Shown here piece after piece: positions 1 through 6,880 of a stretch of 8,384 bases of DNA. The DNA comes from CAYMLQ01 sp964390795 (GTDB lineage Bacteria; Verrucomicrobiota; Kiritimatiellia; RFP12; UBA1067): assembly GCA_964390795.1 (NCBI GenBank), contig CAYMLQ010000270.1, positions 1 to 8,384 on the forward strand, written 5' to 3'. The position numbers were made by a program, and so were the translations under genes. The notes beneath the pieces are model-generated. The model was not told the DNA's origin, searched no databases, and saw nothing but the letters and a program-made list of their open reading frames with translations. Position 1 is the stretch's first letter, and each line of letters begins with the position of its first letter.

Positions 1-895
1 GGAAGGTGACGTTCATGTCCGAACGGAACTCTTTCTTCGCGGTGCCGCGGTAGAACTTGGAGGCGTCGACGGCGTCGTAGATGAGCTGGGCCTTGTCGCG
101 GTTCTGCTGGAACATGTTCTGCAGGCCGATCTTCTTCAGCCAGCGCGTGGTGAGGCAGAGCATGTAGATGCTGAAGCAGGGCGGGGTGTTGTAGAGCGAG
201 TTTTCGTCGATGTGCGTCTGGTAGCGCAGCATGGTCGGCAGCGAGATGCTGCCCTGGGCCGCGAAGTCCTTGCGGATGGCGACGAGCGCGACGCCCGACG
301 GACCGAGGTTCTTCTGCGCGCCGGCGTAGACCATCGCGAACTTGGTGTAGTCGATCGGGCGGGAGAGGATGTCCGAGGACATGTCGCCGATGAGCGGCGA
401 GCCGGTTTCGGGGACGTCCTTCAACTGCGCGCCGGAGATCGTCTCGTTGGTGGTGATGTGGCTGTAGGCGGCGCCGGGCGTCCATTTCATTTCGCAAGCA
501 CAGGGCATGCGGGTGGGGATATCCTTCTGGCAGTCGGCTGCGATATTCACGTTGCCGATCATGCGCGCCTGCTTGACGGCGGCCGAACCCCACGAGCCAG
601 CGTTCACGTAGTCGGCGGTCTGACCCTCGCCCAGGAAATTCATCGGGATCATGGCGAACTGGAAGCTCGCGCCGCCTTGGATAAAGAGAACGGCGTAGTC
701 GTCGCCGAGGCCCATCAGCTCTTTGGCGTTGGCGATGGCTTCGTTGTGGAGGGCGTCGTATTCTTTGCCGCGGTGCGACATCTCCATGACGGACATGCCC
801 GACCCCTTGTAATCCACCAGGTCCGCTTGGGCTTCCTGTAGGGCTTCCAAAGGCAGGACTGCGGGTCCCGCGCTGAAATTGTAGACTCGTGCCAT
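1..895 (-). CDS. serC: Phosphoserine aminotransferase SerC, C-terminus cut by the window edge
   Basis: SerC is a cytoplasmic PLP enzyme. It converts 3-phosphohydroxypyruvate and glutamate to O-phosphoserine and 2-oxoglutarate in serine synthesis, and also acts on the vitamin B6 intermediate in many bacteria. The 298 residues visible begin MARVYNFSAGPAVLP, the classic SerC N-terminus with the FSAGP motif. They continue with SHRGKE (about residues 40-45), QGGASFQF (73-80), a GSWG turn near 100-103, and GAQKNLGPSG (192-201), in which K195 is the expected PLP Schiff-base lysine. The family is usually about 360 residues, so roughly 60 C-terminal residues lie outside the window. The start is fixed by an AAGGAG Shine-Dalgarno (903-908 on the minus strand) with a 7-nt spacer. 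No stop or frameshift is seen. The gene lies 127 bp downstream of a DUF362 gene on the same strand and has its own promoter candidate. The identification is very secure. Confidence 0.97.
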   Translation of the reverse strand, partial: MARVYNFSAGPAVLPLEALQEAQADLVDYKGSGMSVMEMSHRGKEYDALHNEAIANAKELMGLGDDYAVLFIQGGASFQFAMIPMNFLGEGQTADYVNAGSWGSAAVKQARMIGNVNIAADCQKDIPTRMPCACEMKWTPGAAYSHITTNETISGAQLKDVPETGSPLIGDMSSDILSRPIDYTKFAMVYAGAQKNLGPSGVALVAIRKDFAAQGSISLPTMLRYQTHIDENSLYNTPPCFSIYMLCLTTRWLKKIGLQNMFQQNRDKAQLIYDAVDASKFYRGTAKKEFRSDMNVTF

Positions 896-964
896 AGTTG
901 TGCTCCTTGGTGTTAAGCCGTCGGGGTTGGCTTGCGCAAACGCCTCCGGCTATGAATGCGTATA

Positions 965-993
965 ATAATGCCCATGTGAGTGCGCGTTGTCAA
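965..993 (-). promoter_or_regulatory. Sigma70-like promoter candidate for serC
   Basis: On the minus strand a perfect -35 box TTGACA (988-993) is followed by exactly 17 nt and then CATTAT (965-970, 4 of 6 matches to TATAAT). An AT-rich TATTATAC stretch overlaps the -10. The start of transcription would fall about 60 nt before the serC start codon, leaving a short leader that carries the AAGGAG ribosome binding site. No terminator hairpin separates the DUF362 gene from this point, so read-through is also possible. The call rests on sequence match only. Confidence 0.55.
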
Positions 994-1022
994 TGCGGTA
1001 GCGCCGGTATTTCTGACGTGGG

Positions 1023-2144
1023 TCAGTCGATGCCCTTGAACACCTTCAGCAGGCGCAGCACGCGGGACTGGGTCATGCGGATCGCGTCGTGGGGGCAGAC
1101 CTCGTGGCAGCAGCTGCAGCTGATGCAGCGCGCGCGGTCCAGCACGGGGCGGCGCGTGGCGGCGGGGATCGTGATGGCGTGTGCCGGGCAGGCCTTCTCG
1201 CATTTGCCGCAGCCGACGCAGGCCTCGGGGGCGAAGGCGGGCAGCACCCAGACGATGCGGCTGGCATGCCGGACCAGCCAGTCGGGCAGCAGGCTGAGCA
1301 GGTGCGCGCCGGACGGCACCTCAAAGGAGGCCACCGCGACGGGGTCGCCCGCGACGGCATAGTCCTCGACCGGGCCGGCTGCGGCTTGAGCGGCGAGGTA
1401 GGGGACGCGGCGGACGTCGATGTGCAGCACGTCGCACAGGGCGCGGTCGAGCGCGAAAGGGTCGGACGAGGCTGCGAGGAAGCCGAGCGCTACCGGGCGG
1501 CCGTTGGCGGGCCCCTGGCCCTCCATGCCCACGACGCCGTCGGCGATGGTCCACGTGGGGGGGATCACCTGCCAGATGGTCCTGATGAGGCGGCCGAAGA
1601 CCGCGGGTTTGGGGTGCAGCCGGTGGAGCGTGGTTTTGGAGTAGCCGGGAATGACGCCGTAGATGTTTTTGACGGCGGCGGTGAGCATTGTGAGGGAGTG
1701 GCTTTTCACCTTGGGCAGGTTGATCACCAGGTCGGCATCCAACACGGGCAGGGCCACGGAAAAGGCAAAGCCGTTGATCTCGAAGGCGCGCACGCCCGCC
1801 TGTTCGAGGGAAATGAGCGGGACCTGCTCCTCGGCGCAGACCGCCGCCATGCCGGAGGTCTGCCAGACCTGGCGGAGGTTGGCCGTGCTGGCGGGGCTGT
1901 CGCCCACGGTGACGCGCGCGCCCGCAGCCTTCAGCCGCCGGATCACGTGGCGCACCACCTCGGGATGGGTGGTGACGGCCTGTTCCGGCGTGCGGTCGGT
2001 AAGCAGGTTGGGCTTGAGCAGCACCTTCTTGCCCCGCACGTCAACGGTATCCAGCCAGCCAGACAGCGCAAACAACCGGTCCAGGGCCTCTTTCAGCCTT
2101 GGGCCGTAACTGTTGCACCGCACAAAGCTGACCGCTGTTGACAT
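1023..2144 (-). CDS. DUF362 domain protein with two C-terminal 4Fe-4S clusters
   Basis: This 373-residue protein has two visible parts. Residues 1 to about 300 match the DUF362 family, with the typical GKKVLLKPNLL segment (38-48), the VTVGDSP turn (78-84), LVINLPKVKSHSLTMLTAAVKN (139-160) and a C-terminal DPFALD motif (228-233). Residues 309-351 form a bacterial two-cluster ferredoxin domain, with C309-x2-C312-x2-C315-x3-C319-P and C340-x2-C343-x2-C346-x3-C350-P. All eight cluster ligands are present, so it should hold two 4Fe-4S clusters. There is no signal peptide or membrane segment, which suggests a cytoplasmic iron-sulfur protein. The family has no settled biochemical role, and I assign none. 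The ATG start is the natural N-terminus for the family (VSFVRCNSY), but it has no clear Shine-Dalgarno (upstream GATATGGTTGCCAC), so translation may be weak or leaderless. serC follows on the same strand, but I see no proof of a functional link. Confidence 0.9.
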   Translation of the reverse strand: MSTAVSFVRCNSYGPRLKEALDRLFALSGWLDTVDVRGKKVLLKPNLLTDRTPEQAVTTHPEVVRHVIRRLKAAGARVTVGDSPASTANLRQVWQTSGMAAVCAEEQVPLISLEQAGVRAFEINGFAFSVALPVLDADLVINLPKVKSHSLTMLTAAVKNIYGVIPGYSKTTLHRLHPKPAVFGRLIRTIWQVIPPTWTIADGVVGMEGQGPANGRPVALGFLAASSDPFALDRALCDVLHIDVRRVPYLAAQAAAGPVEDYAVAGDPVAVASFEVPSGAHLLSLLPDWLVRHASRIVWVLPAFAPEACVGCGKCEKACPAHAITIPAATRRPVLDRARCISCSCCHEVCPHDAIRMTQSRVLRLLKVFKGID

Positions 2145-2380
2145 GTGGCAACCATATCAAATCCCTGCCCCGCATGCCAGCACGGCGTGCAGGCGTGTCG
2201 GCGGCAGCCATTCAACTTCATGCGTGGGGAGTGCGTAGAAAACGATGCACGCAACGGCAAACGAAATGCACGCACAAGCATAGTCAAGAGGATGGCGAGG
2301 TTCTAAAATAGTGGTGTTTGACTCGGGAACCGTTTGGTGCTGCGGTTGCTGAGTCGCCCGACTACAACAGGAGAGTGAGT
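2145..2380. other. Divergent intergenic region
   Basis: These 236 bp separate the minus-strand DUF362 gene from the plus-strand beta-repeat gene, so they should hold two divergent promoters. On the plus side there is a weak promoter candidate (2281-2309) and a good Shine-Dalgarno, AGGAG at 2369-2373, 7 nt before the ATG at 2381. On the minus side I find no convincing -35/-10 pair and no ribosome binding site. A short GCACG-G-CGTGC palindrome lies at about 2178-2188. Short reading frames here have no ribosome binding site or recognisable product, and I regard them as chance. Confidence 0.6.
2281..2309 (+). promoter_or_regulatory. Weak promoter candidate for the beta-repeat protein gene
   Basis: TAGTCA (2281-2286, 4 of 6 matches to TTGACA) and TAAAAT (2304-2309, 5 of 6 matches to TATAAT) are 17 nt apart. 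Transcription would start about 65 nt before the ATG at 2381. The spacing is ideal but the -35 box is poor, so this is a modest candidate. Confidence 0.3.
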
Positions 2381-5300
2381 ATGAACAACATTCAACGCGG
2401 AATGATGACGGCGATCTTGGCATTCGGCTCGCTGGCTGCGCAGGCGACCCAGTACTGGTGGTCGGGCAACGGAACGACCCTCGGCGGCAGCGGGACGTGG
2501 GACACGTCTTTGACGCGCTGGGGCACGAGCCCTGCGGGTCCTTTTGACACGGCGTGGCCCAATCTCAACGATGACGAGGCGATCTTCACCAATGCGAATG
2601 GAACGGCGGCGCTGAGCGGAACGATCAATGTCAACAAGTTGACGTTCGATGTCAATAGTTGTTTTGTCTCCGGCGGCACGCTGAACCTGACCGGTTCGAA
2701 CCCCACCTTTACAAAGCGCTCGAAAGGTAACACCACGTGGGAAGCTATCGACTGTCCCCTGAGCGGGAGCAGCGATCTCACGCTTGTCGGTGCCGGCAAC
2801 TATCAAGGCATCATCCATTTGCGGGCAAACAACGCGAACTTCTCGGGAAGAATCGTGGTGACGAATGGCCTGGATCTCGGTTTCACAAACGACTTCAATC
2901 TGGGCCTTGCGCCTGCTAGCTTCACGCCTGACGCGTTGATCTTTCGTGGCGCGAATTTGCGAAGCGGGAATGGTAGTTATAGGCCAAGCTTCAACGCAAA
3001 TCGCGGAATCAATAACATCGGCGGCTTCACTGTTTACGGAGGTGTCGATTTAAGTAGCGCGATCACCGGGGCTGGCGGTGTCACGTTCAGAAGTGATGGG
3101 CTTGGCTCGCTGCTCGGCAGTTCTGCGAATGACTATGCCGGCCTCACCCAGGTATATACTGACAACCCTGCGAATTCATATTTATCGCTTGGCGTTGATA
3201 ACGCCCTGCCTCATGGAGCGGGCAAGGGGAATCTGGATTTAAAATGCTGGGGTGCGGGGACGGTAAGATTTGACCTGAACGGGAAGAATGTTGTCATCAA
3301 CGGGTTGACGACCTCTGGCTCCGGCTCATATTACAATAATTGTGTCATAGACAACGTATCGGCGGGAGGCGCAGTGACGCTGACGCTGGGAGATGGCAAT
3401 GCCACGGGACATAACTTCAACGGGCGAGTCAGAAATACAACCGGAACCCTCAATGTGACCAAGATCGGCACGGGCACGCAGACGCTGTCCGGCTCCTGCA
3501 CCTACACGGGCGCGACAACGGTCAATGCCGGAACGCTGACGATTGCCGGGACGAACTCGGCCAGTTCCGGGATGGTGGTCAACAATGGCGGCACCTTGGT
3601 CATCAGCGGCTTCCTGAGCAATGCGGTTCCGCTGACGGTGAACGCGGGCGGCACGCTGCAGGCGGATCTTTCGGTGAACACCAACGGGGTCTTCAACTCC
3701 CCATCCGCTGTGACGCTGGCGGGCGGCACGCTGAACGTCAAGGGCAAGAACAGCGGAACGTCAGCGACCGCGCTCGGTAACCTGAACGTTAATCCTGCGG
3801 GCAGCACGGTCATTCTCACGCCGAACGGCGGCAGCGGCACGGCGCTGACGCTCGGCAACACGTGGACGCGTTCGGTCGGCGGCACGCTGCTGGTCGATGT
3901 CTCTGTGGCGGGCTCTGCGGTGTCGTCCAGCCCGACGCTTCAGAACGGGATCATCGGCGGGTACGCCTTTGCGAAGGACGGGACTGGGACGGGGTTCGCG
4001 ACGGTATCCGGCGGCACTGTGGTGCGATATACCGGCGCGACTCTATTGGACGCTGCTGCAGCGGCCGGGAATCTAGACGGCACGGTCAACTACGGGGTCT
4101 CGAACGGCGTAACCCTGAGCGGTTCCAGTTCCACGCAGACCGTCAACTCGCTACTCTTCAGCAGATCGACGGGCTATCTTTATGCAAACGGCAAGGTCGT
4201 GGTCGTGGGTGCGGGCGGCGTTATGTATTCCGGCGCGGGTTGGGCCCGACTTACCGAGACCGGTCAGAAAATAACCAGCGGCACGGGCGACCTCGTGATC
4301 AATATCGGCGCCGGGGCGGAAGCGGATGTCGGGACGATCACTGATAACGGCGCAACAATCGTGGGGCTCACCAAAACAGGTCCCGGCAACCTGTTCATCA
4401 ACGCCGGCAACACCTACAGTGGAAATACGGTGCTTAATCAGGGCGCCATCTTGCGCCCTGAAGACATCCCCAACGGCGTTGGCAAAGGGGATCTGATTAT
4501 TAACGCGGGTGCTGCGCTGGAAATGGGAGGTAGCAGTGGCGTTATCAACGGGCTTTCGCAGTCCGCGAACAATTATGGCGGCACCGTTCAGAATGGTTGG
4601 GGCGGCCTCCAAAAGCTGACCTTGGGCAATGGCGATGCCAGCGCGAGCTTCGCCGGCGTGATTTCCAGTGGCGGCGGCGGAATCGCGTTGGTCAAGATCG
4701 GGACTGGCACGCAGACACTCTCGGGTAATAACACCTACGCAGGCGGAACGACCCTCAGCAACGGCGTGCTGAGCGTGTCGAGCACGAACAACATCGGCGG
4801 GGCGAACGCCATGGTCACCTTCGCGGGCGGCACGCTGCGCATCAACGGCACGGCGTTCAATTCCTTCGGCGCCACGCCGCTCACCTTCACGGGTGCGGGT
4901 GGCGGCCTGGACATCGCCGACGCAGGGAACACCGTCACGCTGACGAACAACCTCGGTTCGGGCACGGTTCTCACCAAGAGCGGCGCGGGTACGCTCTTGC
5001 TGACCGGCACGCAGGCGGGGACTCTCAACACCGACGATCCCTCGCAGATCAGCTTCGGCGCGGGACTCAATTTCTATAACCTTGGAATCACGACCAACGG
5101 CATGCTTTCGCCGGCCGGCAGCGGCAGCATCGGTTCCTTCGCGGTGAACAACAACCTCACGCTCGCGGGAAAGCTGCTCGCGGATGTGACGGCGTCCACG
5201 AACGACACGGTGACCGCGGGTGGCACCATCACGCTGCCGGCAGGGGCTACGCTGGAGCTTGTGAACCCGTTGCTGCTGAGCACCAGCAAGAACTATACGC

Positions 5301-5437
5301 TCATGACCGCAGGGGGCGGCACGGTGAGCGGGTCGCTGACCGCGCTCAATCTGCCGGACCGGTGGAAGGTTTCCGCAGTTGGCAATAAGGTCGTGCTTTA
5401 CTATGCGCATCCCGGCACGATGATCAGTGTTTTCTAA
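2381..5437 (+). CDS. Secreted autotransporter-associated beta-strand repeat protein
   Basis: A 1018-residue exported repeat protein. Residues 1-22 form a signal peptide with a hydrophobic core and an AQA cleavage site before TQYWW. The mature N-terminus has the W-G-N-G-T...G-T-W-D...W pattern that often opens such proteins. The rest is rich in Gly, Thr, Asn, Ser and Val and contains several copies of the beta-strand repeat: 359-390 (KIGTGTQTLSG, TYTGATTVNAGTL), 664-693, 771-800 (KIGTGTQTLSG again) and a partial copy at 865-881. This predicts a right-handed beta-helix, probably at the cell surface or outside the cell. No C-terminal beta-barrel is present, so it is not a self-transporting autotransporter. 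It ends in a short basic/aromatic tail (RWKVSAVGNKVVLYY, then GTMISVF). The ATG at 2381 is chosen over a TTG at 2318 because it has AGGAG at 7 nt and starts the signal peptide. Its ligand or role (adhesion, matrix or glycan binding) is unknown. Confidence 0.88.
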   Translation: MNNIQRGMMTAILAFGSLAAQATQYWWSGNGTTLGGSGTWDTSLTRWGTSPAGPFDTAWPNLNDDEAIFTNANGTAALSGTINVNKLTFDVNSCFVSGGTLNLTGSNPTFTKRSKGNTTWEAIDCPLSGSSDLTLVGAGNYQGIIHLRANNANFSGRIVVTNGLDLGFTNDFNLGLAPASFTPDALIFRGANLRSGNGSYRPSFNANRGINNIGGFTVYGGVDLSSAITGAGGVTFRSDGLGSLLGSSANDYAGLTQVYTDNPANSYLSLGVDNALPHGAGKGNLDLKCWGAGTVRFDLNGKNVVINGLTTSGSGSYYNNCVIDNVSAGGAVTLTLGDGNATGHNFNGRVRNTTGTLNVTKIGTGTQTLSGSCTYTGATTVNAGTLTIAGTNSASSGMVVNNGGTLVISGFLSNAVPLTVNAGGTLQADLSVNTNGVFNSPSAVTLAGGTLNVKGKNSGTSATALGNLNVNPAGSTVILTPNGGSGTALTLGNTWTRSVGGTLLVDVSVAGSAVSSSPTLQNGIIGGYAFAKDGTGTGFATVSGGTVVRYTGATLLDAAAAAGNLDGTVNYGVSNGVTLSGSSSTQTVNSLLFSRSTGYLYANGKVVVVGAGGVMYSGAGWARLTETGQKITSGTGDLVINIGAGAEADVGTITDNGATIVGLTKTGPGNLFINAGNTYSGNTVLNQGAILRPEDIPNGVGKGDLIINAGAALEMGGSSGVINGLSQSANNYGGTVQNGWGGLQKLTLGNGDASASFAGVISSGGGGIALVKIGTGTQTLSGNNTYAGGTTLSNGVLSVSSTNNIGGANAMVTFAGGTLRINGTAFNSFGATPLTFTGAGGGLDIADAGNTVTLTNNLGSGTVLTKSGAGTLLLTGTQAGTLNTDDPSQISFGAGLNFYNLGITTNGMLSPAGSGSIGSFAVNNNLTLAGKLLADVTASTNDTVTAGGTITLPAGATLELVNPLLLSTSKNYTLMTAGGGTVSGSLTALNLPDRWKVSAVGNKVVLYYAHPGTMISVF
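3122..3580 (+). repeat. Beta-repeat module, copy 1 (residues about 248-400)
   Basis: This is the first copy of a long module inside the secreted repeat protein. In order it reads N-x-Y-x-G-x-T, G-A-G-K-G-N-L-x-L, I-N-G-L-T, L-T-L-G-D-G-N-A, F-x-G, K-I-G-T-G-T-Q-T-L-S-G, T-Y-x-G-x-T-T, G-T-L. The same order and near-identical words occur at 4409-4804. The similarity is clearest at protein level; only the KIGTGTQTLSG part is also close in DNA. Confidence 0.6.
4409..4804 (+). repeat. Beta-repeat module, copy 2 (residues about 677-808)
   Basis: This is the second copy of the module described at 3122-3580: N-T-Y-S-G-N-T, G-V-G-K-G-D-L-I-I, I-N-G-L-S, L-T-L-G-N-G-D-A, F-A-G, K-I-G-T-G-T-Q-T-L-S-G, T-Y-A-G-G-T-T, G-V-L. 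It is about 20 residues shorter than copy 1. The two are separated by about 275 residues, which points to an old duplication followed by divergence. Confidence 0.6.
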
Positions 5438-5552
5438 GACCGGGCGGATTCAGTTAAAGTAAGGCCCTGGTCCGATGTTGGGTAGGGCGGGTTGACGCTT
5501 CGCTCTCAATCTGCGATTGGCGATCTCGTATGCGGAATATTCCCTAGCCTGT

Positions 5553-5580
5553 CAGGGACGCCTCGGGGGAGGCGTCCCTG
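5553..5580. terminator. Perfect 12-bp hairpin, possible terminator or dispersed palindrome
   Basis: CAGGGACGCCTC is followed by a GGGG loop and its exact complement GAGGCGTCCCTG. The stem is 12 bp, uninterrupted and GC-rich, and starts 116 nt after the stop codon of the beta-repeat gene. No U-rich run follows on either strand (CCATGAAG on the plus side, ACAGGCTAG on the minus side), so it does not fit a classical intrinsic terminator. It could be a U-independent terminator, an mRNA 3' end stabiliser, or one copy of a dispersed palindromic repeat. Confidence 0.5.
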
Positions 5581-5624
5581 CCATGAAGAGTTGAATCAAT
5601 CGAGACGTGGAAAGGCTTTGTTCG

Positions 5625-5698
5625 TAATCATAATCGTAATCATGCTTTTGTGCAGCGGAATGGATTAAGATTAAGATAAGGATTATGAGACTGATTAA
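5625..5698 (+). repeat. Inverted array of degenerate hexamers before the SGNH hydrolase gene
   Basis: The left side has three units, TAATCA TAATCG TAATCA (5625-5642). After a 20-nt spacer (5643-5662) the right side has six units in strict 6-nt register: GATTAA GATTAA GATAAG GATTAT GAGACT GATTAA (5663-5698). The right units are reverse complements of the left ones, so the two halves can pair in several registers. Examples are GATTA-x-GATTA against 5631-5641, and an exact 8-bp match of 5628-5635 with 5681-5688. The last unit runs into the ribosome binding site. The function is not known. Confidence 0.6.
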
Positions 5699-5707
5699 GG
5701 GGGGACA

Positions 5708-6880
5708 ATGAGAATTCGGATGTCATTCATAACGCCTGCAGTGCTGTTGGCACTGAGTTTGAACGTGCTGACGGTACGGTCTCAACAGGTCACTCCGGTG
5801 GCCGATGTGCCCGCCTTGACAGAGGCGATGCGGGAGAGGGCGATGGTCAGCCGGGGTGATCCAGCGCGCCTCTATTCCGTGCTTGCCAAGGCGCGGCGGG
5901 GCGAGCCGCTGTGCGTGGCGGCCATCGGTGGCTCCATCACGGCGGGCGGCAAGAACACCAAGGATCCGGAGCGGCGCTATGTGCGGCAGGTCGCGGCATG
6001 GTTCGAGAAGACCTTCCCCGGCTTGAAGGTCCGCTTCTTGAACGCCGGGATCGGCGCGACGAACTCGGGCTACGGCGCGCTGCGTGTGCAGCGCGATGTG
6101 ATCGCCCATCAGCCAGACCTAGTGATCGTGGAATATGCGGTCAACGATTCCGCAGGGGGGGAGATGGACGAGAGTTACGAAGGCGTGCTGCGTCAGTTGC
6201 TGGGCAGTTCGGCGAACCGCGCGGTGATCGAGCTATTCTTCATGCACAAGGACGGCAATAACGCGCAGGCCGGACAGACTGCATTGGGGAAGTGTTACGG
6301 TCTGCCGATGCTCAGCTTCCGCGATGCGGTCTGGCCGGAGCTGCAGTCGGGCGCACTCAAGTGGGAGACAATCTATGATGACGTGGTCCATCCGAATGAC
6401 GCCGGGCACGACATTGCGAGCGAGCTGCTGCGCGGGTTCCTAAACGCGGCGCTGGCGAGCTTGCCGGCGAAGGATTCCGACCTCCCTGCGATTGCGCCGG
6501 TGCCCGCGCCGCTGAACTCGGATACCTACGAACGGTGCGTCCTCCTGCGCGGAGCCGACTTTAAGCCCGTGTCCAGCAACGGCTGGACCTGCGCGAAATC
6601 CGGTGCCTGGGAGTGCGGAAGCGCGGGCGGCCGGCTGGAATATGACGTGTCCGGCACGGTGCTGCTGCTGGGGCGCAACATACCCGCGGTCGCCAAAGGG
6701 CGCATCGAACTCGTGGTGGATGGCGGCGCAACGCGTCCGCTTCTGCACGACGGGCACAACCTGCCCGTGGCGAAAGGGCTGACCGCCGGCTTGCATCGCG
6801 TGGCGATTGTGGTTCAGCCGTTTCAGGGCAACGAAAATGACAAGGTACAAATCTGGTGGGGAGGAGCAGCCGGATTATGA
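5708..6880 (+). CDS. Exported SGNH/GDSL-family hydrolase (esterase-like) with C-terminal beta domain
   Basis: A 390-residue exported hydrolase. Residues 1 to about 25 look like a signal peptide. The catalytic domain (about 65-250) shows the SGNH blocks. Block I is AIGGSITAG with nucleophile S76. The block II glycine lies in NAGIGAT (G114 or G116). Block III is YAVNDS with N146, and block V is DVVH with D225 and H228. Family members are serine esterases that act on acyl or acetyl esters, often on polysaccharides; deacetylation of a plant or algal glycan is a reasonable inference but not shown. Residues about 270-390 form a second domain with alternating beta strands (LEYDVSGTVLLLG, GRIELVVDGG, HRVAIVVQP), resembling the ancillary beta-sandwich of related SGNH proteins. 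The ATG at 5708 is supported by AAGGGGGGA just upstream. The stop codon overlaps the next start (ATGA, 6877-6880), so translation is probably coupled. Confidence 0.88.
   Translation: MRIRMSFITPAVLLALSLNVLTVRSQQVTPVADVPALTEAMRERAMVSRGDPARLYSVLAKARRGEPLCVAAIGGSITAGGKNTKDPERRYVRQVAAWFEKTFPGLKVRFLNAGIGATNSGYGALRVQRDVIAHQPDLVIVEYAVNDSAGGEMDESYEGVLRQLLGSSANRAVIELFFMHKDGNNAQAGQTALGKCYGLPMLSFRDAVWPELQSGALKWETIYDDVVHPNDAGHDIASELLRGFLNAALASLPAKDSDLPAIAPVPAPLNSDTYERCVLLRGADFKPVSSNGWTCAKSGAWECGSAGGRLEYDVSGTVLLLGRNIPAVAKGRIELVVDGGATRPLLHDGHNLPVAKGLTAGLHRVAIVVQPFQGNENDKVQIWWGGAAGL

Larger units (their letters stand above)
5438..5707. other. Intergenic region with hairpin and inverted hexamer array
   Basis: This 270-bp gap separates the secreted repeat protein gene from the SGNH hydrolase operon. 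It contains no credible gene. It holds a perfect 12-bp hairpin (5553-5580), the inverted hexamer array (5625-5698) and the purine-rich ribosome binding site of the next gene (AAGGGGGGA, 5697-5705). I found no convincing sigma70 promoter for the downstream operon. The best pair (TTGTGC at 5648-5653 and TAAGAT at 5672-5677, 18 nt apart) is weak and sits inside the array. Confidence 0.7.

Noticed and set aside
212..841. A 209-residue plus-strand open frame opposite serC
   Set aside because: It is antisense to an unmistakable SerC sequence and resembles no protein I know.
1089..2141. A 350-residue open frame on the plus strand opposite the DUF362 gene
   Set aside because: The opposite strand encodes intact DUF362 and ferredoxin motifs; this frame has low-complexity Gly/Ala/Asp/His composition and no domain.
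2318..2380. Longer form of the beta-repeat protein starting at a TTG codon
   Set aside because: The extra 21 residues precede a normal signal peptide and would bury it; the ATG at 2381 has a good AGGAG at the right spacing, and the TTG has none.
4151..5410. A 419-residue open frame on the minus strand inside the beta-repeat gene
   Set aside because: It lies wholly antisense to a clear secreted protein, has Arg/Ala/Gly-rich composition typical of a GC-rich shadow frame, and no recognisable domain.
5492..5520. TTGACG as a -35 box for the SGNH operon
   Set aside because: No acceptable -10 box follows at 16-18 nt (GATTGG), and it lies about 200 nt before the gene with a strong hairpin in between.
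5625..5698. CRISPR-like or tRNA-like structure in the hexamer array
   Set aside because: The units are 6 nt with no unique spacers of CRISPR size, and no cloverleaf or anticodon arm can be drawn.
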